A stretch of 37,407 bases of DNA from Steroidobacter sp. (lineage in GTDB: Bacteria > Pseudomonadota > Gammaproteobacteria > Steroidobacterales > Steroidobacteraceae). The notes under the pieces were generated by a model. That model was not told the DNA's origin. It saw only the letters and a program-made list of their open reading frames with translations, and did no database searches. The position numbers and the translations under genes were made by a program. Location of the stretch: the NCBI RefSeq assembly GCF_016790065.1, contig NZ_JAEUPY010000331.1:1-37407 (forward strand), in the 5' to 3' direction. Below, piece by piece: positions 27,750 to 35,630 of this stretch; positions within the stretch are counted from its first letter, which is position 1; every line of letters starts with the position of its first letter.

Positions 27750-29254
27750 AGTGTTGCTCCCGCCGAGCTGCCGCTGCGACGAAGTTCTACCCAATGACTG
27801 ACGAAATCGCCCGCCACTTTCTCTCGTGGCCACGGCACTTTGGTACCGAGATCACCCACCAATCGCTCGCCGTATAGATTGACCGTCAACTGCAACGCGT
27901 TCCGACGACGCCGCGCATCGTCGGTATCGATGCTGCCCGGCAACTCAGCGCTGATGCTCAGATCTTTGACCCGCGCATTGGCAATGCGAGCCACTGGCCC
28001 GAGCCCGAGCTTCGCATCCACCGCCCCATCGGCGCCCACGTTGATGACCAGCGGCACGTTGCCACGGTAGGTATGTACCAATCCCGTCCATTCGCCACGC
28101 AGTTGCTCACTGAAGCTCGGCGCCGGTTCGTTCGGGCTGGAGCGGTCCTTGGCGGACCACAGCTGCTCCTGATAACCAAACTTGGCTAGTAGCGCGCTAC
28201 GAATGGTTTCGATGCTTTCGGTATCCGAATTGCTGACCACGGCGATGGCCACATTCCGATCCGGCAGCAGGCCGAGAAACGCTCGGGTGCCATAGGAAGC
28301 GCCGGCATGCCACACCATCAATTGCTGTTCGCTGCTGGTGGAACGGAACCAGCCCAAGCCATAGACACCCCACCATCCCGAGTCGTAAGACGCTGCGTGC
28401 AACTCATCGACTCGCGCATCCGAGAACAGGCGCTTGCTGCCCGACACCTTGTTCTTCAAATGAAACATGCCGAAGCGCGCCAGATCGTGCGCCGAGCTGT
28501 AGATGCCGCCGTAACCGACGAAGTCGCCGTTGTAGTCGGTGATGCGTGAACCGTCGCGGCGATAGCGGGCGGCGACATTGTCATCGACCGGGCGCTGCGG
28601 GTAGGCGGAAGAGCGCTTCATGCCCAGCGGCAGGAAGACCTCCTCGCGCATGTAGTCGCCGAAGCTCTGCCCCGACGTGCGTGCAATCGCCGTCTCCAAC
28701 ACCCCGTAACCGAAGTTCGAGTATTTCCAGCGCGTGCCCGGCGGCGCCACGATGTGACCATAGCGACGAATCGTTTGATCGGCCGGCGGCGCGCTGTAAG
28801 GCTCATCGAGATGAAACGACATCGCATGCTCGGGCAAGCCCGAGGAATGATTGGCGATCCGTCGCACCGTCGCGTCGCGAATATCACCCACGATGGCGAC
28901 CAGCTTCGCATCGCCCAAATAGTCATTGATGGGCGCATCGAGCTGCATCCGTCCGCCGTCGACCAGCCGCATCATGCCGGTGCTGGTGATGGGCTTGGAC
29001 ACGGAAGCCAGCACATACATCGTGCTCGGATCAGCCTGCCGACCGGTCTCTTTGTTGGCGATGCCGAAGCCCTGCTCCCAAACGATCTTGCCGTTCTGGG
29101 CCACGGCAACGGCAACGGAGGCCACGCCGCCATCGATCTCTTTGCGAATGGCCGCGCGAACGTCGTCGAAAGAATCCGCAGCGCGCCCCTGCTGAGCCAC
29201 GACGAGTAGCCCACACGCTGCCAGCGAAACAATCATCGCTCGATGCATCGACAT
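27746..29254 (-). CDS. Serine hydrolase, beta-lactamase/PBP-like (first tandem copy)
   Basis: A 502-residue exported serine hydrolase starting at ATG 29254, with AGGA eight bases upstream. Signal peptide 1-26 ends in QGRAA. Catalytic motifs are SVSK (Ser84, Lys87), YSN (Tyr178-Asn180) and WHAG (316-318), giving the class C beta-lactamase/DD-peptidase fold. A C-terminal domain (about 375-502) is shared with the next gene. The two copies align along their whole length and even share long identical DNA stretches, for example around 27481-27509 and 28978-29006. It follows the M13 peptidase after 52 bases. Substrate is unknown; periplasmic peptide or D-amino-acid derivative processing is inferred from neighbours. 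Confidence 0.9.
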   Translation of the reverse strand: MSMHRAMIVSLAACGLLVVAQQGRAADSFDDVRAAIRKEIDGGVASVAVAVAQNGKIVWEQGFGIANKETGRQADPSTMYVLASVSKPITSTGMMRLVDGGRMQLDAPINDYLGDAKLVAIVGDIRDATVRRIANHSSGLPEHAMSFHLDEPYSAPPADQTIRRYGHIVAPPGTRWKYSNFGYGVLETAIARTSGQSFGDYMREEVFLPLGMKRSSAYPQRPVDDNVAARYRRDGSRITDYNGDFVGYGGIYSSAHDLARFGMFHLKNKVSGSKRLFSDARVDELHAASYDSGWWGVYGLGWFRSTSSEQQLMVWHAGASYGTRAFLGLLPDRNVAIAVVSNSDTESIETIRSALLAKFGYQEQLWSAKDRSSPNEPAPSFSEQLRGEWTGLVHTYRGNVPLVINVGADGAVDAKLGLGPVARIANARVKDLSISAELPGSIDTDDARRRRNALQLTVNLYGERLVGDLGTKVPWPREKVAGDFVSHWVELRRSGSSAGATL

Positions 29255-29306
29255 GCTTGTTATCCTGATACTTCTAATAGGCGTGGCTGTCGGAACGAAG
29301 CCGGGC

Positions 29307-31349
29307 TCACCAGACTTCGCAGCGCTGCGGTGCCGGCCGCACCATGGGTTGGCCAGCGCGGCAGGCGAACGTTTGCTGGAACTCCGTCAGATTGGAGAGC
29401 GGCCCCACCACCCGATATTTGCCGGTGGGATGGTTATCACTCTGCATCATCGAGCGAGCGAACTCGGGCCGTTCCACATCGCCGCGAAACTGCCCCCAGG
29501 AGATGAAGAACTGTTGCTCGGGCGTCAGACCATCGAGCATCGGCGCCGCCGGCTTGCCACGCTGAGAAATTTTTAGCGCACGATACGCAAGCCGCACGCC
29601 CGCCTGATCGGCAATCGCTTCGCCCAGCGTGAGCCGGCCGTTGTGATGAATGCCGGGCTCGACGAAATAATTCTCATACTGCTGCACGATGCACTCGCCT
29701 CGCGACTTGAAGTTCGCCAGATCGTCAGCAGCCCACCAGTTGTTCAGACGGCCTTGGCCATCGTACTGCGAGCCCTTGTCATCGAAGCCGTGAATCAGCT
29801 CGTGCCCGATGACCGAACCGATGGCGCCGTAATTGACCGCATCGACGGCCTGCATGTCGAAGCTCGGCGGCTGCAGGATGCCCGCCGGAATGATGATTTC
29901 ATTACGCAGCGCGCGGTAACCGGCATTCGACGTCGGCGGTGTCATGTCCCAACGACTACGATCCACCGGCCGGTTGATGGTCGCCCGGCCGTCACTCACG
30001 GCGAAGCGCCGGCCGGCCAGCACCGATTCCCAGTAAGCATCGCGACGAATCGACACACTGCTGTAATCCTTCCAGCGATCCGGATAGCCCACCTTGGCCT
30101 GGAAGGCCGCCAGCTTCTCCAACGCCCGAGCTTTGGTCGGCGGCGTCATCCAAGTCAGCTCTTCGATGGTTTCGCGCAGGGCCAACCGCAAGTTATCTAC
30201 CATCGTCTGCGCGCGAGCCTTGGCTTCTGGAGAAAAGTACTGCTCTACATACTTCTGTCCCAAGGCTTCGCCGAGCGCGATATCAGTCGCCTCAGCACAG
30301 CGAACCGCGCGGGGTCTAATCTGCGTCGCGCCGCGCAGATAGGCGCTGCGAAAGTCGAACTCCTCTTGGACGAACGGCGCCGATAGCGACGGTGCCGCCG
30401 AGTCGAGCACGTGCCATCGCAAGTACGTCTTCCAATCCGCAAGCGAGGTGCTGCGCAGCTGACGATCGAACTCCTCCATGAGCCGCAACTCGACGACATT
30501 CACATCGCCGGGCTGCAACCCACTCGCGCCGTAGTACGCCTGCCAATCGAACGTCGGCGTGAGCTTGCGCAGCTCAGCGAAAGAGCGTTGGTTGTCCATC
30601 GCCTTGGGATTCCGCTGCGACACATTGTCGAGCGACGCGCGCGCGAACTGTGTCTCCATCCGTAAGACCGTTTCGGCTGCAGCCTTGGCTTTCTCGGCAG
30701 AAGTGCCCGCCAGTTGCAGCAGCTTGGCGATGTACAACTTGTAGCGATCGCGCGCAGCCTCGAAGCGAGGTTCGCTGCTCAAATAGTAGTCGCGATCCGG
30801 TAAGCCTCGGCCACGACCCGCACCGGCGATGTTCGCAATGACGCGCGTGGGATCGTGCGAATCGGATTCGGCATGCAGCCGAAACGGCACGTCGATGGCG
30901 ACGGCATGCAACGTGGCGATGGCCTGTTGCAGATCGGCCGGCTGCCGGATCGCATCGACCCGATCCAGCAGCGGCTGCACGGGACGCACGCCCAATCGGT
31001 TCAGCGCACTTTCATCCATACAGGCAGCGTAGAAATCGCCGATCTGTCGCTCACTGCTGCCGGCAGGCGCATTACTGCGAGCAGCAGCCTCCAGAATGGT
31101 TCGCAGCTGATCCTTGGCGATTTCTCCCGCTTCCCAGCGCCGGCTCCAACGCGGCTGCGAGGCCGGCACAGGATTCTCTCGATGCCACTTGCCATTCGAA
31201 TGCTGGAACATGTCGTCGCAAGGTTCGACCGACGCGTCGATGTCGCCCACATACACGCCGCGCAACGCAGCGGTATCGCTCCAGGCCGCCGATGCGAACA
31301 GCGAACTCGAGAGCAGCAAGGCAACCGAACCATGAATCATCGATCTCAC
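29307..31349 (-). CDS. M13 family zinc metallopeptidase (neprilysin/PepO-like)
   Basis: A 680-residue exported metallopeptidase from GTG 31349, chosen because GGAG lies six bases upstream and the next residues form a signal peptide (HGSVALLLSSSLFASAAWSD). ATG 31340 is the alternative. The zinc site is HELIH (His516, Glu517, His520) in VIGHELIHGFDD, with the third ligand Glu577 in GEAIADQAG. The N-terminal M13 domain includes the typical PCDDMFQHSNGKW opening, and the C-terminus ends in RCEVW with the family's conserved Cys-containing tail. These enzymes cut small peptides, generally below about 40 residues. It starts 20 bases after the STN-containing receptor and is probably co-transcribed with it. 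Confidence 0.93.
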   Translation of the reverse strand: MRSMIHGSVALLLSSSLFASAAWSDTAALRGVYVGDIDASVEPCDDMFQHSNGKWHRENPVPASQPRWSRRWEAGEIAKDQLRTILEAAARSNAPAGSSERQIGDFYAACMDESALNRLGVRPVQPLLDRVDAIRQPADLQQAIATLHAVAIDVPFRLHAESDSHDPTRVIANIAGAGRGRGLPDRDYYLSSEPRFEAARDRYKLYIAKLLQLAGTSAEKAKAAAETVLRMETQFARASLDNVSQRNPKAMDNQRSFAELRKLTPTFDWQAYYGASGLQPGDVNVVELRLMEEFDRQLRSTSLADWKTYLRWHVLDSAAPSLSAPFVQEEFDFRSAYLRGATQIRPRAVRCAEATDIALGEALGQKYVEQYFSPEAKARAQTMVDNLRLALRETIEELTWMTPPTKARALEKLAAFQAKVGYPDRWKDYSSVSIRRDAYWESVLAGRRFAVSDGRATINRPVDRSRWDMTPPTSNAGYRALRNEIIIPAGILQPPSFDMQAVDAVNYGAIGSVIGHELIHGFDDKGSQYDGQGRLNNWWAADDLANFKSRGECIVQQYENYFVEPGIHHNGRLTLGEAIADQAGVRLAYRALKISQRGKPAAPMLDGLTPEQQFFISWGQFRGDVERPEFARSMMQSDNHPTGKYRVVGPLSNLTEFQQTFACRAGQPMVRPAPQRCEVW

Positions 31350-31368
31350 TGAGTTCTCCACTGAATGG

Positions 31369-33882
31369 CTACCAGCGAGCCCGCGCCGTGAACATGAAAC
31401 TGCGCGGCGTGCCGTAGGTGTTCTCGGTTTGGGTGCCGAGCACCTGGTAATAGGTTTTGTCGAGCAAGTTGTCGCCGTACAAGCCAATGCTCCAGGTGTC
31501 GTCCAATCGATATTGAGCGGACGCGTTCCAGATGGCGTAGGAACCTTGCATGGAGCGAAACGGCACGACCTCGCCATTGGCTGCGACAGCAGTCAGGTCG
31601 ATGTAATTTCTGGTCTGCGCCAGTACGCCGCCATTCAGCGTCCAGCGCGAGGCGCGACCGGGCAACTGCCAGGTCGTCCACATCTTGAACATATGTTTTG
31701 GCACGCGGTTGAGCGCATAGGCAATCCCTCCCGGGACCAGCACACCGCTGCGCAGTTGATCGAAGCCGCGATACTCGTTGGTGTAATAAGTGTAGCCAGC
31801 AAACATTTGCCAGCCCGGCACCACCGTGCCGCTGATCTCTGCGTCAAAGCCTCGGCTGGTGACATCCGCGGCCGCCACATAACAGCAGCGTGCACCATCG
31901 GTGCCTGACACCACTGATGCGAACGAAGGATCTTCGACCGCCTGCCCCAAGCGCTCGACTCGGTAGATCGCAAACGACGTGTTCAGCCGCTCGAACCATT
32001 CGCCCTTCACACCGATCTCATAGCCGGCCCCGGTGACCGGATCGATCGGCTCATTGGGCGTGACCGCTCCCGGCGTCAACGCTCGCAGGCGGTTGCCTTG
32101 CGCTTCGAACGTCTCGGCATAACTCAGGTAAGCCGACCAGCGCGACGAAAAATCCCAATGCAACGCGGCGCTGGGAATGAACTTGCTGGCCTCGTAACGC
32201 GTCGCGCTCGGTGCCCCGCGAGTGCCATCGCTCGCCACCGCCCGATAGACCTGATCGAAACGGTACTCGCTGTAGCGCCCGCCGAGTGTCAATTGCAACG
32301 ACTCAGTGAGCTTCAGACTCAGCGCGCCGTACACGCCCTGCTGTGTTTGTCCGTTCTCGGGATAGACGCCGGTCAGCGTCTCCACCGGTTCGGGAAAATT
32401 CGCCGGATCGAAATTGAAAACATCCAGCGGCCGGCCGTTCGGAAAAACATAGCCTTCGGCGCGGTACTCTCGCTCGCCGCCGCCATCGATCTGCGCATAG
32501 TCGACGCCCAGCGTATAGCGATGCTCGCGGCCGAACAGCGCGAGCGTGCCGCTGGCCGACAAGTCCAACAAATCCTGCACCGACTCGTAATCGTTGGCAC
32601 GCACGATGGCCTGGTTGCCAGACAACGTGACCGGATCGATGAACCCGTAAGCGATGAAAGTGCGGCTCTCACTGCTCTGCTCGAGTCGAGTCAGGTTGAG
32701 CTTCACGACGCCGGTGCTGCCGTAGCCGTGCTCGACGCGCGCGAAAAATTCTCTGCTGGTCAGATAGCGGCGCGCCCAATCTGGATTGAAGGCCACGCTG
32801 CGGGAGAGCTTCAGGTCTCGTCCGTCGGAATAGCGAGGATGGCCTTGCATGGCATAGGCATCTTCTTTGCGATCTTCGTAGCTCGCGCCAACGATCAGTT
32901 GTGTGGCTTTGGCAAGGTCGTATTCCGCCGTGCCGAACAGCAGCGTCTTCTCGGATTCGCTGCGGTCATAGTAGTAGTCCTTGTTGGCGTACGCGCCGAC
33001 CAAGCGACCGCGTAATTTTCCGTCGGCGGTCAGTGCGCCCGTGACATCGACTTCGCCCCGATAGGCATTCCAACTGCCGGCGGACACATTGGCTCGCAAC
33101 TGGGTCTCCGCCTGAGCCCGCTTACGTACCAGATTGACGACGCCGCCCGGCGCCCCGACGCCGCTGAACATTCCATCGACGCCCCGGAGCATTTCGATGC
33201 GATCGAACTCGGCGGTGTCCGGCGCCAGGTAGGAGCCAAAGCCACCGGTGTACGCCGGCGCTCCCCCATCCAGCTGCAGCGTCTGTACCCGAAAGCCGCG
33301 CGAATAGAAGTAGCTGTCGACGGCACTGGGGCTGTGGCTCACCGCCGTCACGCCGGTGGTTTGGGCCAGGGCTTCGGCCAGCGACGTTAAATTCTGGGCC
33401 TCGATACGCTCGCGAGTCACGACGGTGACCGACTTGGGGGTTTCCCGCAGGGATTGTCCCGACTTGGAGCCGACGCTGAGCGCATTGTCGAGCGTGGCGA
33501 AGACGTTCACGGTCTCCAACACGTGAACCGACTCCGCCGCCGCCCGTTCGGTTGTGATCGCAACCGTATTCTCATCCATGAACTCGAACGCCAGACCCGA
33601 GCCTTCCAACAACCGGCGTAGCGCATCCTGCAGCGTGAAGGTGCCCTCCAGCGCTCGGGCCTCCACTTCCTTGGCGCCCGTGTCCGAGCGGAACAGCAGT
33701 TGCAGCCCGGTCTGCTGGGCCAGGCCTTTCAACGCCTGATCCATCGGCTGCGCCGGCAAGTGCAACTCGACCTGACGCTCGGCGCCAGGCACCTGGGCGT
33801 GAGCAACGACGCTCGACAGCGTCAGCGCAACGACCAGCAAGACGCTCCGCAAACGGATCAGCAAATCCGCAGCTGCATTCAT
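31369..33882 (-). CDS. TonB-dependent siderophore-type receptor with STN signalling domain
   Basis: An 837-residue outer-membrane transducer starting at ATG 33882 with GGGAGG three bases upstream. Signal peptide 1-30 (ending VAHAQ); STN (secretin/TonB short N-terminal) domain about 36-112 (VELHLPAQPMDQALKGLAQQ); plug about 125-275 (LRETPKSVTVVTRERIEAQN, GAPGGVVNLVRKRA); barrel to the C-terminal RSFMFTARARW. The STN domain should signal ligand occupancy to the divergently encoded FecR, which releases FecI, as in the Fec system. A RCCY motif in a late loop (around 31888) is shared with the second receptor. The ligand is unknown. An intrinsic terminator sits upstream of it in the leader. Confidence 0.94.
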   Translation of the reverse strand: MNAAADLLIRLRSVLLVVALTLSSVVAHAQVPGAERQVELHLPAQPMDQALKGLAQQTGLQLLFRSDTGAKEVEARALEGTFTLQDALRRLLEGSGLAFEFMDENTVAITTERAAAESVHVLETVNVFATLDNALSVGSKSGQSLRETPKSVTVVTRERIEAQNLTSLAEALAQTTGVTAVSHSPSAVDSYFYSRGFRVQTLQLDGGAPAYTGGFGSYLAPDTAEFDRIEMLRGVDGMFSGVGAPGGVVNLVRKRAQAETQLRANVSAGSWNAYRGEVDVTGALTADGKLRGRLVGAYANKDYYYDRSESEKTLLFGTAEYDLAKATQLIVGASYEDRKEDAYAMQGHPRYSDGRDLKLSRSVAFNPDWARRYLTSREFFARVEHGYGSTGVVKLNLTRLEQSSESRTFIAYGFIDPVTLSGNQAIVRANDYESVQDLLDLSASGTLALFGREHRYTLGVDYAQIDGGGEREYRAEGYVFPNGRPLDVFNFDPANFPEPVETLTGVYPENGQTQQGVYGALSLKLTESLQLTLGGRYSEYRFDQVYRAVASDGTRGAPSATRYEASKFIPSAALHWDFSSRWSAYLSYAETFEAQGNRLRALTPGAVTPNEPIDPVTGAGYEIGVKGEWFERLNTSFAIYRVERLGQAVEDPSFASVVSGTDGARCCYVAAADVTSRGFDAEISGTVVPGWQMFAGYTYYTNEYRGFDQLRSGVLVPGGIAYALNRVPKHMFKMWTTWQLPGRASRWTLNGGVLAQTRNYIDLTAVAANGEVVPFRSMQGSYAIWNASAQYRLDDTWSIGLYGDNLLDKTYYQVLGTQTENTYGTPRSFMFTARARW

Positions 33883-33922
33883 AGCCCTCCCAGTATGTTC
33901 TCGTCCTGGCACCAGCGGCCAG

Positions 33923-33940
33923 CCACCCTCTGTGGGGTGG
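33923..33940. promoter_or_regulatory. Inverted repeat in the leader of the STN receptor
   Basis: Arms CCACCC and GGGTGG are separated by six bases, 41 bases upstream of the receptor start. It may be an operator or a leader hairpin. No matching -35/-10 pair could be fixed with confidence. Confidence 0.3.
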
Positions 33941-33964
33941 ATACTGACTAGGAGTGGCCCAGAA

Positions 33965-33990
33965 TAAAAAAACCCGCACCCAGTGCGGGT
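33965..33990 (-). terminator. Intrinsic terminator pointing toward the TonB receptor start
   Basis: In the leftward transcript ACCCGCAC and GTGCGGGT form an 8-bp stem with a TGG loop, followed directly by six more T residues and ATTCT: a textbook Rho-independent terminator. The rightward strand has no T-run. It lies 83 bases upstream of the receptor ATG and 77 bases from the divergent sigma factor start. Confidence 0.85.
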
Positions 33991-34006
33991 AAATGAGTTT
34001 GGGATC

Positions 34007-34026
34007 ACTCTATAGGACTAGAGTCC
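34007..34026. promoter_or_regulatory. Overlapping inverted repeats between receptor and sigma factor
   Basis: ACTCTA and TAGAGT are separated by six bases, and GGACT/AGTCC flank AG within the same stretch. The element is in the divergent control region, 41 bases upstream of the FecI-like gene. It may be an operator for iron or nutrient control, but it does not match a standard Fur box by eye. Confidence 0.35.
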
Positions 34027-34066
34027 CCGTATTCATCGCCGGATACCCCCAACCAGACGGCCCTTC

Positions 34067-34597
34067 GTGACTGCCGAGACGCCCGATCCCGATGCACCGT
34101 TCGCCAGTACCGCTTTTCAGCGGTATGAGGCCCAGTTGCATCGTTTTCTGGCCAGGCGGCTGGCTCGGCCACATGACGTGGACGATCTGGCCCAAGAAGT
34201 GTTCATGCGGCTGGCCCGAATCGAAAAGCCCGAGCTGATTCGTAAGCCGCAGGCTTACCTGCTGAGCATCGCAGCCAACCTGGTCTACGAATTCCGACTG
34301 CGTGGTCAGAAAGAGCACGAACAAGTGACCTATGACTCAGCCACCGTCGAACAGGTGGCCGAGCACGTGGCCGATCCATCGGTGCGGGACAACGCCGAGG
34401 ACCTGGACCTGCAACGCCGACTCGATCGGGCACTGGAACAATTGCCCCCCATGCAGCGGGCCGTGCTGCTGCTGGTGAAACGCGACGGTTATTCGCACAA
34501 GGAAGTGGCCAAGAAAACCGGCTTGAACGTGCGCACGGTGGAACGCTACGTCATGGAAGCAACGGCGACGATGCTGACAATGGACTGGGAGCCATGA
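34067..34597 (+). CDS. FecI-like ECF sigma factor
   Basis: A 176-residue ECF sigma factor beginning with GTG 34067; no ATG is available upstream and the ribosome site is weak. Region 2 (HDVDDLAQEVFMRLAR, with KPQAYLLSIAANLVYEF) and region 4 (LEQLPPMQRAVLLLVK, YSHKEVAKKTGLNVRTVERYVMEA) are complete. Like E. coli FecI it is expected to drive the receptor gene when released by its FecR partner, encoded 10 bases downstream. The divergent arrangement with the STN receptor fits a cell-surface signalling unit. Confidence 0.94.
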   Translation: MTAETPDPDAPFASTAFQRYEAQLHRFLARRLARPHDVDDLAQEVFMRLARIEKPELIRKPQAYLLSIAANLVYEFRLRGQKEHEQVTYDSATVEQVAEHVADPSVRDNAEDLDLQRRLDRALEQLPPMQRAVLLLVKRDGYSHKEVAKKTGLNVRTVERYVMEATATMLTMDWEP

Positions 34598-34607
34598 GGG
34601 CGCGGGG

Positions 34608-35630
34608 ATGACATTGAATACTTATCAAGCCGACGACAAGCGTATCGCGCTACAAGCCGCCGAGTGGCTCATGCGACTGCGTGACGGCGATCCCCGAGAC
34701 AAGGCCGCCTTCAGCGCCTGGCTGCTCGAGTCGCGTCGTCACGTCCGCAATTTCCTATTGTTGGCTGCGATGGAGCAAGAGCTGGGGCGCGTCGACCCGC
34801 AGCGTCGACACGATGTCGATGCTTTGATCGCGGAGGCCCAGGCCAGCCCGGTGCCTCATCCAGCAACGTCCCGATTGCCAACGCTCGAGCAGAAGCGTCC
34901 GAATCAGCGCCGGCTGCGCACTTGGTGGATGGCCGTGGGCAGCATCGCTGCTGCCGTGGTTGTGGCCGTCACGCTAACGTTGCAACTTCGCACGCCTGCC
35001 GATGAATACTCGACTACCACAGGCGAACAGCGCACGGTGAAATTGCCCGATGGCTCGCTCGTCCATCTGAATACACGCACTCGGCTGGCATTGAAGTTCT
35101 CCGCCTCGGAGCGCGACATCCAACTCATCGACGGCGAAGCGCTGTTCATCGTTCAACACGATGCGGATCGCCCGTTCCGTGTCATCACGGACACTGCCGT
35201 GGCACGAGCCGTCGGCACGCAGTTCAATGTCTACAAGCATGAAGGCTCAACCACCGTGTCGGTGGTCGAAGGCCGCGTGCAAGTCAGCTCCAGCGATACT
35301 GCCAACACACCGTTGGGCGCTGGCGAAGCTGCCACTGCGTACCGTGATGGCAGCGTCAAGAAAGAATCGGTGGCCGATCCCGCCGCAGCCATTGCCTGGC
35401 GCGAACGCCGCCTCGCCTTCCAGGACGATCCGCTCGCCACCATCGTCGCCGAGTTCAATCGTTACAACACCCTGCAAATCACGCTCGAAGGTGCTGAGCT
35501 ACAACGACGCACCTTCACCGGCGTGCTGGATGCCGACAAGCCAGAGTCGCTGCTGCGTTTGTTGTCGAAAGAACCCGACCTGGTTCTGTCGCAACAGGGC
35601 AATGAGATGGTGATCAGGATGCGGCGCTGA
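34608..35630 (+). CDS. FecR-family sigma regulator
   Basis: A 340-residue inner-membrane anti-sigma factor/co-activator. It has the cytoplasmic DUF4880-like N-terminus (AAEWLMRLRDGDPRDKAAFSAWL, 17-40), one transmembrane helix at about 105-127, the periplasmic FecR domain (about 135-230: TGEQRTVKLPDGSLVHLNTR), and a C-terminal DUF4974/STN-like domain (about 270-340: NTLQITLEGAELQRRTFTG). The periplasmic part should contact the STN domain of the divergent receptor. It is 10 bases after the sigma factor, in the same operon. Its last 17 bases overlap the convergent EamA gene. Confidence 0.94.
   Translation: MTLNTYQADDKRIALQAAEWLMRLRDGDPRDKAAFSAWLLESRRHVRNFLLLAAMEQELGRVDPQRRHDVDALIAEAQASPVPHPATSRLPTLEQKRPNQRRLRTWWMAVGSIAAAVVVAVTLTLQLRTPADEYSTTTGEQRTVKLPDGSLVHLNTRTRLALKFSASERDIQLIDGEALFIVQHDADRPFRVITDTAVARAVGTQFNVYKHEGSTTVSVVEGRVQVSSSDTANTPLGAGEAATAYRDGSVKKESVADPAAAIAWRERRLAFQDDPLATIVAEFNRYNTLQITLEGAELQRRTFTGVLDADKPESLLRLLSKEPDLVLSQQGNEMVIRMRR

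Larger units (their letters stand above)
26253..29254 (-). repeat. Tandem gene duplication of a serine hydrolase
   Basis: Two full-length paralogues in direct orientation, about 1.5 kb each, joined by a four-base GTGA overlap. Protein and DNA similarity runs from the signal peptide to the last residues (both end VELRRSG-SAGA). This points to a fairly recent duplication in place or to gene conversion. Confidence 0.85.

Noticed and set aside
31350-31577. N-terminal extension of the M13 peptidase into the receptor gene
   Set aside because: It lies in another frame of the receptor coding sequence, and a signal peptide with a good ribosome site begins at 31349.
19391-35630. A lasso peptide biosynthetic cluster
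   Set aside because: Receptor, S9 peptidase and FecI/FecR resemble such loci, but no precursor peptide, B-type protease or asparagine-synthetase-like C gene is present, and the S9 enzyme looks like ordinary DPP4.
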